A stretch of 22,024 bases of DNA from a virus: the IMG/VR virus record IMGVR_UViG_3300042521_000140, positions 1 through 22,024 of that record; one strand, written 5' to 3'. This document shows positions 15,471 through 20,833 of the stretch, one piece after another. The position numbers were made by a program, and so were the translations under genes. The notes beneath the pieces are model-generated. The model did not search any database. It was given only the letters and a program-made list of their open reading frames with translations, and was not told the origin of the DNA. The number at the start of each line of letters is the position of its first letter. Position 1 is the stretch's first letter.

Positions 15471-15973
15471 TGCTTTCACTATTCTCAACACTTGGGGGTC
15501 TGTTGATCTCTGGCCTTCCTAAACTACTGGAGTACTTTCAAAACAAGGCTGACCAAAAGCACGAACTGGCATTAGCGCAGATGCAGACCGAACGTGAGTT
15601 GCAAATGGCTGCTGCTGGTTTTGCTGCTCAATTAAAGATTGAAGAGGTCCGAACCGATCAGATCCAAATGCAGACTGATGCCCAGATGACTGAGGCGGCT
15701 CTTGCCCATGATGAGAAGGTGCTTGAGAAGGCCAGTAAATGGGTTGCCAACTATGTCGGCACTGTTCGCCCTACTGTCACCTACATCTTTGTTCTTGAGT
15801 TGGTTTTAATCAATGCTTTTATGGCTTGGTACTTGTGGAATCACCCAGACTTAATTACCAGTATTGATGATGTCATCAAGTATGCAGATCTGATCTTTAG
15901 TGCTGACGAAATGGCAATGCTTGGCGGCATCATTGGGTTTTGGTTTGGCTCTCGCGGCTGGAACAAGAAATGA
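15470..15973 (+). CDS. Three-TM holin (GTA_holin_3TM-like)
   Basis: 167 residues from ATG 15470 (TGATG overlap with the previous stop), preferred over the in-frame TTG at 15467. Segment one is the hydrophobic N-terminus LSLFSTLGGLLISGLPKLL. A long helical linker rich in Gln/Glu/Ala follows. KWVANYVGTVRPTVTYIFVL starts the second TM (about residues 102-123), and MAMLGGIIGFWFGSRGWNKK is the third, with the FWFGxRxxxK ending typical of the gene-transfer-agent / phage holin family. It should form pores in the inner membrane and release the cytoplasmic lysozyme that follows with ATGA overlap. Confidence 0.8.
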   Translation: MLSLFSTLGGLLISGLPKLLEYFQNKADQKHELALAQMQTERELQMAAAGFAAQLKIEEVRTDQIQMQTDAQMTEAALAHDEKVLEKASKWVANYVGTVRPTVTYIFVLELVLINAFMAWYLWNHPDLITSIDDVIKYADLIFSADEMAMLGGIIGFWFGSRGWNKK

Positions 15974-16479
15974 AACTTTCTAAAGCTGGCGCAGATTTAA
16001 TGCACCGCTTTGAGGGGTGCAGAAACAAGCCATACCTTTGCCCTGCCCACATCTGGACGATTGGCTACGGTCATGTGCTTTACCAAGAGCAGATCAGATT
16101 GCCAATGGTGCGGGTAGAAGGCAAAGAGATACCCATGATCCGCAAAGAAATGCCATTGAGACAGGAGGATGCCCGTGTCTGGTCAAAAGAAGAAATCGAA
16201 AAACTATTCTCTGATGACGTTGCAAGTTTTGAACGTGGTGTTTTACGACTTGTTCCCGGCGTTGTTGGCCGTCAAGGCAGCTTTGACGCTCTTGTCTCAA
16301 TATCCTTTAATTTTGGACTAGGCAACCTCCAACGCTCTACTATCCGTATGAAGGCTAATAGAGGCGATTGGAGTGGTGCTGCGGAGGCTTTTAGGGCTTG
16401 GACTAAGGGTGGTGGCAAGGTGCTGCCCGGTCTTGTTAAACGCCGGGAGGCTGAGATTGCCCTATTTCTTCAAGAGTGA
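15970..16479 (+). CDS. Endolysin, GH24 lysozyme (muramidase)
   Basis: 169 residues from ATG 15970, in ATGA overlap with the holin; an upstream start at 15940 would lie inside the holin gene. E15 in MHRFEG, C24 in KPYLCPAH and T30 in WTIGYGH give the E-x8-(D/C)-x5-T catalytic pattern of phage GH24 lysozymes, with Cys where T4 lysozyme has Asp. TIGYGH and FDALVSISFNFGLGNLQRS are family signatures. A 30-residue insertion (around RVEGKEIPMIRKEMP) is longer than in T4 or P22 enzymes. There is no signal-arrest-release helix, so it needs the holin to reach the cell wall. It cuts peptidoglycan between MurNAc and GlcNAc. Confidence 0.9.
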   Translation: MKLSKAGADLMHRFEGCRNKPYLCPAHIWTIGYGHVLYQEQIRLPMVRVEGKEIPMIRKEMPLRQEDARVWSKEEIEKLFSDDVASFERGVLRLVPGVVGRQGSFDALVSISFNFGLGNLQRSTIRMKANRGDWSGAAEAFRAWTKGGGKVLPGLVKRREAEIALFLQE

Positions 16480-16647
16480 TACTGGGATGTAGTAGCAAGA
16501 TTCTGATGTGCTTGTTTCTACCCTGACAATTGGAGTGCGTGGACTAGTCACTTGTTCAGGGTGACTAAGCCAACGCCGACAGTTTTTGCAATAGTTATCA
16601 GGGAACACTGGTTCACACCGACAAACATCAGGCAGCAGGGGTGTCAT
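16462..16647 (-). CDS. Small Cys-rich protein, last gene of the leftward operon
   Basis: 61 residues from the ATG at 16647, which overlaps the DUF3310 stop; an in-frame ATG at 16665 would add six residues. C9, C11, C20 and C23 (DVCRCEPVFPDNYCKNCRRW) make a compact CxC-x8-CxxC zinc-ribbon-like site. The rest is Ser/Thr/Pro-rich. The 3' end overlaps the lysozyme 3' end by 18 bases on the opposite strand. The ORF is modest in size, so reality is likely but not certain. Function is unknown; zinc binding is inferred. Confidence 0.55.
   Translation of the reverse strand: MTPLLPDVCRCEPVFPDNYCKNCRRWLSHPEQVTSPRTPIVRVETSTSESCYYIPVSLLKK
16520..16567. other. Two mutually exclusive hairpins near the convergent gene ends
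   Basis: ACCCTGA (16520-16526) is complementary to TCAGGGT (16556-16562), and TAGTCAC (16545-16551) is complementary to GTGACTA (16561-16567). The second arms overlap, so only one stem forms at a time. There is no T-tract, so a standard terminator is not supported. The sequence lies inside the small Cys-rich gene, downstream of the lysozyme. Confidence 0.35.
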
Positions 16648-16939
16648 CTTTGTATTCCAATTCAAGCAATAACTCTAGGTAGTGAATGGCTTTGCGTATG
16701 TCAGCAGCGCCGTTTTTGGATTTATGTCTAGTAACATATTTCACAACATTGCCTTCACAAAAGCCTAGATCATTTGCATGGATGTAGACAATCGGCTGGA
16801 TGCCTTTGTCTTTGTAGTGACTACCAGATACCTGTTTATCAAGGGCAGACACATGAACAGTTGCTTGTGTACTAATACGCATACCGCAATGCCCAAGATT
16901 TACACAATGAGTTGGATTTGTACAAGTATTGCAAAGCAT
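16628..16939 (-). CDS. DUF3310 protein with N-terminal Cys cluster
   Basis: 103 residues from ATG 16939 (TGATG overlap with the MazG-like gene); AAGGAG is five bases upstream, which favours this start over the in-frame GTG at 16942. C3, C6, C12 and C18 (MLCNTCTNPTHCVNLGHCGM) form a likely zinc-binding head. The core SGSHYKDKGIQPIVYIHAND followed by FCEGNVVKYVTRHKSKNG and DIRKAIHYLELLLELEY is the DUF3310 (SaV-like) signature. DUF3310 proteins often lie beside nucleotide-metabolism genes of phages, and this one follows a MazG-like enzyme, which suggests a shared pathway; the biochemical role of the family is not established. Confidence 0.85.
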   Translation of the reverse strand: MLCNTCTNPTHCVNLGHCGMRISTQATVHVSALDKQVSGSHYKDKGIQPIVYIHANDLGFCEGNVVKYVTRHKSKNGAADIRKAIHYLELLLELEYKDDTPAA

Positions 16940-17256
16940 CACGACTCCTTTACAAATTGACCTGCTTTGTTCATGTAGCCTTTGCGCGGCTCTATGATTT
17001 TGTAGGCGTTATAGAAGCATTGGCGCAAGTCCAAGTCGCACAACACACCTACGTTGACCAGCGTAACCATAACGTCACCAATAGCATCAGCAATTTCCTC
17101 ACGGTCATTACTGGCAACAGCCGCAAGCAACTCGCCAGCTTCTTCAAGCGTCTTTTTTGCTTGGCCTAGTGCTGTACCGTTTTCGTAAATGCCTCGGTCT
17201 TTTGCCCACTGCATTACAGCAAACTCAGTGCTGCTATACGATTGTGTTTCTTTCAT
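16939..17256 (-). CDS. MazG-like nucleotide pyrophosphohydrolase
   Basis: 105 residues; GGAGGT lies eight bases before ATG 17256, and the start overlaps the previous stop as ATGA. Metal-binding residues are visible as E38, E39 and E42 in KKTLEEAGELL, and E54, D57 and D61 in EEIADAIGDVMV, which is the EExxE ... ExxD pattern of all-alpha NTP pyrophosphatases. Length matches single-domain phage MazG. These enzymes hydrolyse (d)NTPs, or perhaps ppGpp-like alarmones, to monophosphates, and phage versions may tune the nucleotide pool or host stress response. Substrate cannot be read from the sequence. Confidence 0.85.
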   Translation of the reverse strand: MKETQSYSSTEFAVMQWAKDRGIYENGTALGQAKKTLEEAGELLAAVASNDREEIADAIGDVMVTLVNVGVLCDLDLRQCFYNAYKIIEPRKGYMNKAGQFVKES

Positions 17257-17471
17257 TGGTTAATACCTCCATCTGCTTTCCAGAAAATCCATGCAAGCAA
17301 AGTGTTTTCCACAATTTTTCTGTGTGCAACATTGTCGTATTTGCAAGATTCAGAATGAATAAACGCATTTATTTCTGGCATATGTTTTTGAATTTCTTCA
17401 TGCACTCTGGCCTCAGTAAGTGATTTAAAAATCTTACCGTCATCTGTTAGGTATGCTTCAATTGTTTTCAT
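17253..17471 (-). CDS. Small hypothetical phage protein
   Basis: 72 residues from ATG 17471, which overlaps the previous stop as ATGA; the in-frame GTG at 17480 is not preferred. It starts MKTIEAYLTDDGKIFKSLTE, a small beta hairpin then helix often seen in phage early proteins that resemble short DUF sequences (Y-L-T-x-D-G-K-x-F). The rest is helical (RVHEEIQKHMPEINAFIH) and ends with an aromatic segment (LAWIFWKADGGINQ). No catalytic motif, TM or signal peptide. Function is not recognised; its setting is nucleotide metabolism and regulation. Confidence 0.75.
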   Translation of the reverse strand: MKTIEAYLTDDGKIFKSLTEARVHEEIQKHMPEINAFIHSESCKYDNVAHRKIVENTLLAWIFWKADGGINQ

Positions 17472-17779
17472 ACTGTCCACTCTCTTTCATTACGACCACT
17501 GTTTGATTTAACTGTTTTGCCTGTTAGGAACACCATGTTCATAACTTTCATTTCGTTCATGCGCCTAGCAACTTGATTTCCATCAAGGCCAGTTAACCTT
17601 GCAATGCCATCTTTTCCAAGTGGCCCATGTTCTTTTAAGCAATCGGAAATAACATTCCAATGTTTAGATGCCGACTCTACGATTGAGTCTGCTGCTTCAA
17701 AAGATGTGATGGGATCGTCCTTTCTAACCCTTGGAAAAAGGTCTAAAGGATTGCCGCCAAAAAGGTCTTTTAAATTCAT
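17468..17779 (-). CDS. Winged-helix DNA-binding protein (early regulator candidate)
   Basis: 103 residues from ATG 17779, chosen over an upstream ATG at 17812 because AAGGA lies eight bases ahead. The N-terminus contains FGGNPLDLFPRVRKDDPITS followed by EAADSIVESASKHWNVI. The core CLKEHGPLGKDGIARLTGLD with NQVARRMNEMKVMNMVFLTG is a winged helix-turn-helix (short helix, turn, recognition helix, wing), and the end SNSGRNEREWTV resembles the wing tail of phage regulators of this sort. It may regulate early transcription or act in replication. The DNA target is unknown. Confidence 0.75.
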   Translation of the reverse strand: MNLKDLFGGNPLDLFPRVRKDDPITSFEAADSIVESASKHWNVISDCLKEHGPLGKDGIARLTGLDGNQVARRMNEMKVMNMVFLTGKTVKSNSGRNEREWTV

Positions 17780-17872
17780 GTTTTGTCCTTGTAGGTGGGG
17801 TACTCGCTGCACTGGTGTCTCTTTGTGTTCCTTGCCTAGGACAAGTAACCAGCATCCGCTTTTCCCCGTTAA
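17780..17872 (-). promoter_or_regulatory. Gap upstream of the winged-helix gene with an imperfect palindrome
   Basis: 93 non-coding bases, one of only two sizeable gaps serving the leftward operon. CTTGCCTAGGACAAG (17831-17845) is an imperfect inverted repeat. Its CTAGGACAA (17836-17844) recurs at 18954-18962 in the divergent control region. The ribosome binding site AAGGA precedes ATG 17779. No clear -35/-10 pair is seen. Confidence 0.4.
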
Positions 17873-18127
17873 TCAAAATGGAATGTCATCATCCATCACA
17901 ACAGGCTGACGTTTAGGGCTAGAAGCCTGTTTAACGGGCCTATCTTCTTTGGGCTTAACCGACAAGCTCATAAACTTTTTACCCGTCTTCTCAGACGTTT
18001 TAAGCCATCCAGAAACCCACATATCAACACCATTGACGTTCAGACTTCCTTTGTAGTCTGGATGGTTGTCTTGTTGCTTGTCATCGTTTTTAAAGATGGC
18101 TCCGCGATTGCTGTTGTCGTATTCCAT
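17873..18127 (-). CDS. SSB-like protein (DUF736-like OB domain with acidic tip)
   Basis: 84 residues; AAGGA six bases before ATG 18127 and overlapping the end of the ERF gene. Residues about 8-58 (NRGAIFKNDDKQQDNHPDYK, GSLNVNGVDMWVSGWLK, GKKFMSLSVKPKED) match the pattern of DUF736-type and phage ssDNA-binding small proteins. The C-terminus MDDDIPF is the acidic tip with terminal Phe that bacterial SSB uses to recruit DNA-processing enzymes. Directly beside the annealing protein, it is a good candidate for a compact single-strand binding protein. Binding activity is inferred, not shown. Confidence 0.75.
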   Translation of the reverse strand: MEYDNSNRGAIFKNDDKQQDNHPDYKGSLNVNGVDMWVSGWLKTSEKTGKKFMSLSVKPKEDRPVKQASSPKRQPVVMDDDIPF

Positions 18128-18129
18128 AT

Positions 18130-18744
18130 TTATTCCTTTGCTTTTTTAATAGCCGACCGGGTTTTGCTATCTAGCAATGACCACAGTGCAACCTTTTGAT
18201 CAGCCTCAAGATTCTCAGAGTCAAGCCTGTCAAGGGCTTGCTTTGGGTTTCCTTCAGCTACGTTAGCGATTAGATCAATCGCTAATTCTTGAAGGTACTG
18301 CATTTCCTCTGGAGGAATAGTGTCTGCAATACCCTGTGATGGTGTGATGATGACTTTCTTTTCTTCAACAGGCTTAGATGAGTCAAGAGCATCGTGTTCT
18401 ACGATCTCAAGCGCAGCAACCCACAAGTATCTGCGAATGTAGGTCTGCACAGCGCCAAGATTCTGCACGGGATGACAGCCTTTAAGATTAGCTTCCGACA
18501 TGGGAGACTCAATCACAATCATTTCTTCTGGCTTGTCAGTATTGATAATCCGCATGTCAGCAGACTCTTTGCCAAAGCTGATAACGCTTGTTAAACCAAC
18601 TTCATCAAAGATGCTTAGTGCTGGAACAATAAAGTCGCCAAGTTCAAAATACTTATAGCCAGCAAACTTGTTGTGGCCTGACTTTTTAATTTCAGTGTTG
18701 TGAAACTGATTACGAGCAGTGTTAAGTTTTTGATAGACGTTCAT
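18130..18744 (-). CDS. ERF-family single-strand annealing recombinase
   Basis: 204 residues, ATGA overlap with the upstream gene. The N-terminus MNVYQKLNTARNQFHNTEIK and the KFAGYKYFELGDFIVPALSI segment match ERF (Essential recombination function) proteins, and the core GAVQTYIRRYLWVAALEIVE with a following DAL (residues about 97-120) is the family signature. ERF proteins anneal complementary single strands and support phage recombination and end repair. The last 70 residues are helical and variable, as in other ERF proteins. The adjacent SSB-like gene and the opposite-strand nucleases form a plausible recombination system. Confidence 0.9.
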   Translation of the reverse strand: MNVYQKLNTARNQFHNTEIKKSGHNKFAGYKYFELGDFIVPALSIFDEVGLTSVISFGKESADMRIINTDKPEEMIVIESPMSEANLKGCHPVQNLGAVQTYIRRYLWVAALEIVEHDALDSSKPVEEKKVIITPSQGIADTIPPEEMQYLQELAIDLIANVAEGNPKQALDRLDSENLEADQKVALWSLLDSKTRSAIKKAKE

Positions 18745-18899
18745 GCTGCTTTCCTTACTGGTTCAGCAAGCAACCAGTTAGGCCCAAGCTGGATAACAGA
18801 ACGCACCCACTTGCGTTGGTACTGCTGGATTACTGCTGGTGGCGCATCGTAAGTCTTAAACAACTCACGGGCCTTGCAACGAATTTGAAATGTACTCAT
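18741..18899 (-). CDS. 52-residue basic protein, first gene of the leftward operon
   Basis: Start at ATG 18899 with AGGAG five bases upstream, which beats the earlier in-frame start at 18926. The protein is basic (MSTFQIRCKARELFKTYDAP and VIQQYQRKWVRSVIQLGPNW) and helical, without a recognised motif. It overlaps the ERF start as ATGA. Being first in the early operon next to the control region it might be a regulator or an anti-host protein, but nothing in the sequence shows this. I do not recognise the family. Confidence 0.7.
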   Translation of the reverse strand: MSTFQIRCKARELFKTYDAPPAVIQQYQRKWVRSVIQLGPNWLLAEPVRKAA

Positions 18900-19004
18900 G
18901 TGAACTCCTGTCTTGTTGAGCCTCAATCTTATGACGCATCAACAAAAAAAACACTAGGACAAACCCTAATAGACAACCGGGTCAACAATGATACTCTTGC
19001 CAGC
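18900..19004. promoter_or_regulatory. Divergent control region between leftward and rightward early operons
   Basis: 105 non-coding bases between start codons facing away from each other. TTGTTGA (18913-18919) is the inverse of TCAACAA (18939-18945 and again 18982-18988), giving three half-sites, one inverted. CTAGGACAA (18954-18962) recurs at 17836-17844. CTAGGACAAACC (18954-18965) and CTAATAGACAACC (18966-18978) look like a degenerate tandem pair. An A8 tract spans 18944-18951. Promoters for both directions must lie here, but no pair of -35/-10 boxes was good enough to assign. Confidence 0.55.
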
Positions 19005-19196
19005 ATGAACACACCAGACCACCATGAAACTGCCGCAGCACAGGAGCTTTGCGTGACTGCAATCCAAGCTGTCAAGCAGTACACTTTTGATCCCGGTGAC
19101 TTTGAGGCGGCAACTGTTGCTCTCTTAGCTCGGGCCATTGAACTCACCACAAAGAAAGAATTGACACTGTGTTACCAGCAAAACTCTACTACTTGA
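19005..19196 (+). CDS. Small early protein, first rightward gene
   Basis: 63 residues from ATG 19005 (MNTPDHHETAAAQELCVTAI onward). The open frame continues left, but that part would run over the opposite-strand gene, so the first ATG after the control region is chosen; no strong ribosome binding site is seen (weak GAT/CTT before it). Helical, with Ala and Glu-rich stretches and Cys at two positions. It overlaps the next gene by 28 bases. Function unknown, existence likely but not certain. Confidence 0.55.
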   Translation: MNTPDHHETAAAQELCVTAIQAVKQYTFDPGDFEAATVALLARAIELTTKKELTLCYQQNSTT

Positions 19197-19555
19197 AGCA
19201 GCTTGAAAATGGCCCTCTAAGCCATAGAACAATCACCAAGCGCATGACAGGCAAATATCTAGACTCAGCAGCAAGAATTAAAGACGCATTGGTTGCAGAT
19301 GGCATTATTGTGTGCGTCAAGAAAGTGTTGCAATCTGATGGAAAGTACAACTACCATCACGAATTGACAGGCAAAGTCAATGTTGTTGAAATGCAACAAG
19401 AGAATTTTGATGTTTGGGATGACGGGTCAGCAAGGTCAACAGGCAATGCGTTTGATTGGCGTGGGCCATCAATAGTGTTTAGCAGACAAGAACTGGCGCA
19501 CTTGCAGCAGAAGTACCAAAACAACAATCCGATTACTATTTACAGCAGGGCTTAA
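19169..19555 (+). CDS. Winged-helix-like protein, second rightward gene
   Basis: 128 residues starting at GTG 19169, 28 bases inside the previous gene; no better start follows in the region. The first 60 residues (LYYLKQLENGPLSHRTITKR, then DSAARIKDALVADGIIVCVK) match the size and pattern of a winged helix: helix, GPLS turn, helix, recognition helix, then a short wing (KVLQSDGKYNYHHE). The C-terminal part has WDDGSARSTGNAFDWRGPSI and a helix with Gln/Asn. It may be a DNA-binding regulator or replication accessory. Similar size and layout recur in the gene at 20442. Confidence 0.7.
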   Translation: MLPAKLYYLKQLENGPLSHRTITKRMTGKYLDSAARIKDALVADGIIVCVKKVLQSDGKYNYHHELTGKVNVVEMQQENFDVWDDGSARSTGNAFDWRGPSIVFSRQELAHLQQKYQNNNPITIYSRA

Positions 19556-19568
19556 GTGGTGGTATAGT
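19539..19568 (+). promoter_or_regulatory. Sigma70-like promoter before the replication gene
   Basis: TTTACA (19539-19544) and TATAGT (19563-19568) are separated by 18 bases; each differs from the consensus hexamer at one position. Transcription would start near 19575 and give a leader of about 90 bases before ATG 19666. The -35 box lies inside the end of the preceding gene. Confidence 0.6.
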
Positions 19569-19586
19569 TTTATGAAACCCGGCTAG

Positions 19587-19606
19587 GCAGAGAGTAGCTA
19601 CTCTGC
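19587..19606 (+). other. Leader hairpin with 14-bp perfect palindrome
   Basis: GCAGAG (19587-19592) and CTCTGC (19601-19606) can pair around an 8-base loop; the inner AGAGTAGCTACTCT (19591-19604) is a perfect palindrome at DNA level. It lies between the promoter and the replication gene. No T-tract follows, so it is not a terminator. It could be an operator or a translational control structure. CTCC at about 19619 and GGAG at 19644 could form a second stem. Confidence 0.45.
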
Positions 19607-19665
19607 TAAAAAGTGAACCTCCCACCTGCCGTGCGTTTCTTCTGGAGGGTTGCGAGGATGCTTTA

Positions 19666-20445
19666 ATGCACTATTACCAGTTCCACATTGGTGACTACAA
19701 AAGTCACACCCACCATCTTTCGCAAATGGAAGACTTGGCTTTTCGCCGACTTCTTGACCATTACTATTTGCATGAACAACCAATTAAACAGCGGGACATT
19801 GCTCGTCAGATAGGCATGAGAGAGCATGAACAAGACGTATTAACTGTCTTAAATGAGTTCTTTGTGTCAACTGACGATGGGTTCATAAATCCAAGGGCTG
19901 ACGATGAAATTGCAAAGTATCGCAAGTTCATTGAAGATGGAAAACGTGGGGCGGCTAAGAGGTGGTTAAAGGGTGGCGATGGGGAGGGTAATAGCCCCCC
20001 TATTGCTACCCCAATAGCAACCATTAACCATAACCCACTAACCAATAACCATAAACCAAAGAAAGAGACAGCTATCGCTGTTTGTCCTGTCAATGTTGAA
20101 GAAGCAGTGTGGGTAGACTTCCTTGCTTTACGCAAAGCAAAGAAAGCACCAGTAACGGTCACTGCCTTAACTGGCATCAAGCGGGAAGCAGACAAGGCGA
20201 ACTGGTCGCTTGCAAGGGCAATCACTGAATGCGTTGAAAGAGGCTGGACAAGTTTTAAAGCAGAGTGGGTAGCACCCAAGCAAACCTTTGCCCAACAAGC
20301 CGCTGACGTTGCCCGAACAACAGTCCCTGCCCAACACTCTGGTCGTGACCCTGTGCTGCTTAAAATTGATGCAGACCGTCAGAAGGCTGCGCCCATGCCA
20401 GAACACATTCGTCAACAGATCAACCAAGTTTTGAGGAAAGTATGA
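19666..20445 (+). CDS. DUF1376-domain replication protein
   Basis: 259 residues; GAGG is eight bases before ATG. Residues 1-100 (MHYYQFHIGDYKSHTHHLSQ, LEHYY-type helices and LDHYYLHEQPIKQRDIARQI) match the DUF1376 / YdaU-type winged-helix start of phage replication proteins. A Lys/Asn/Pro-rich linker (about residues 105-140) follows, and the C-terminal domain VWVDFLALRKAKKAPVTVTA with LTGIKREADKANWSLARAIT and ECVERGWTSFKAEWV is the second domain seen in many such proteins and resembles DnaT/O-type partners. It probably binds the origin and recruits host replication factors; no helicase or primase motif is present. Confidence 0.8.
   Translation: MHYYQFHIGDYKSHTHHLSQMEDLAFRRLLDHYYLHEQPIKQRDIARQIGMREHEQDVLTVLNEFFVSTDDGFINPRADDEIAKYRKFIEDGKRGAAKRWLKGGDGEGNSPPIATPIATINHNPLTNNHKPKKETAIAVCPVNVEEAVWVDFLALRKAKKAPVTVTALTGIKREADKANWSLARAITECVERGWTSFKAEWVAPKQTFAQQAADVARTTVPAQHSGRDPVLLKIDADRQKAAPMPEHIRQQINQVLRKV
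20003..20057. other. Candidate replication origin inside the DUF1376 gene
   Basis: TTGCTA (20003-20008) and TAGCAA (20015-20020) form a six-base stem with loop CCCCAA. Next come four TAACC boxes at 20025, 20031, 20039 and 20046, then TAAACC at 20052, six to eight bases apart. They are A+C-rich on the plus strand and encode the Asn/His/Pro linker. Lambda-type phages place iterons inside the initiator gene in the same position. Origin function is inferred. Confidence 0.45.
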
Positions 20446-20630
20446 AACGACCTTACGCATTGAAGAAACTGCTTGAACACGGCGAACTGTCTAGCAGGGA
20501 AATTGAAGAAATCACCTGCTGGACAACAAAGCAAGTGTGGGCCAGCATCCAGCGTCTGCAAAAGATTGATGTTGTTCGCAAGTACCCCAAGATGAAGTGG
20601 GGCTTGATAAAACTGTGGCCCTACCCATGA
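20442..20630 (+). CDS. Small winged-helix protein
   Basis: 62 residues, ATGA overlap with the replication gene. The sequence MKRPYALKKLLEHGELSSRE with IEEITCWTTKQVWASIQRLQ and a KIDVVRKYPKMKWGLIKL wing is a complete minimal winged helix. It is the third such protein in the early regions. Its place after the initiator suggests either a regulator of the operon or an initiator accessory; no sequence detail decides. Confidence 0.75.
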   Translation: MKRPYALKKLLEHGELSSREIEEITCWTTKQVWASIQRLQKIDVVRKYPKMKWGLIKLWPYP

Positions 20631-20833
20631 CACGCAGACAGATTCAAGACGCTGGCGACAGATACCAGATTGAGTTGGGCGAAGCAAGGGTATTGCTTTG
20701 CACCTACCAAGTGACCAAGCAGAAAGTTCTGACGCAAGTCAGAATGGAATGGTTGGAAAAACGGTACGGTACGGGTTCTGTCGCAAGAATTCGTGATTAC
20801 ATGAAAAAACTACAAGACGGAGAATTGGAATGA
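20627..20833 (+). CDS. Small phage protein of unknown function
   Basis: 68 residues from ATG 20627, in ATGA overlap with the previous stop; an earlier in-frame start at 20597 would overlap more. The sequence (DAGDRYQIELGEARVLLCTY and KVLTQVRMEWLEKRYGTGSV then ARIRDYMKKLQDGELE) is helical and charged, resembling small DNA-metabolism accessory proteins of phages, without a recognisable catalytic motif. It ends in ATGA overlap with the zinc-ribbon gene. Function unknown. Confidence 0.7.
   Translation: MTRRQIQDAGDRYQIELGEARVLLCTYQVTKQKVLTQVRMEWLEKRYGTGSVARIRDYMKKLQDGELE

Noticed and set aside
14844-15491. Opposite-strand ORF (215 codons) over the 202-residue membrane gene
   Set aside because: The plus-strand gene has proper ATGA junctions and a TM helix, so the other strand is a shadow caused by higher G+C.
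18943-18951. Terminator at the A8 tract of the control region
   Set aside because: No G+C-rich stem lies in front of the tract in either direction.
19587-19606. Rho-independent terminator
   Set aside because: The hairpin is followed by TAAAAAG, not a T run, in the rightward direction, and has no T run on the other strand.
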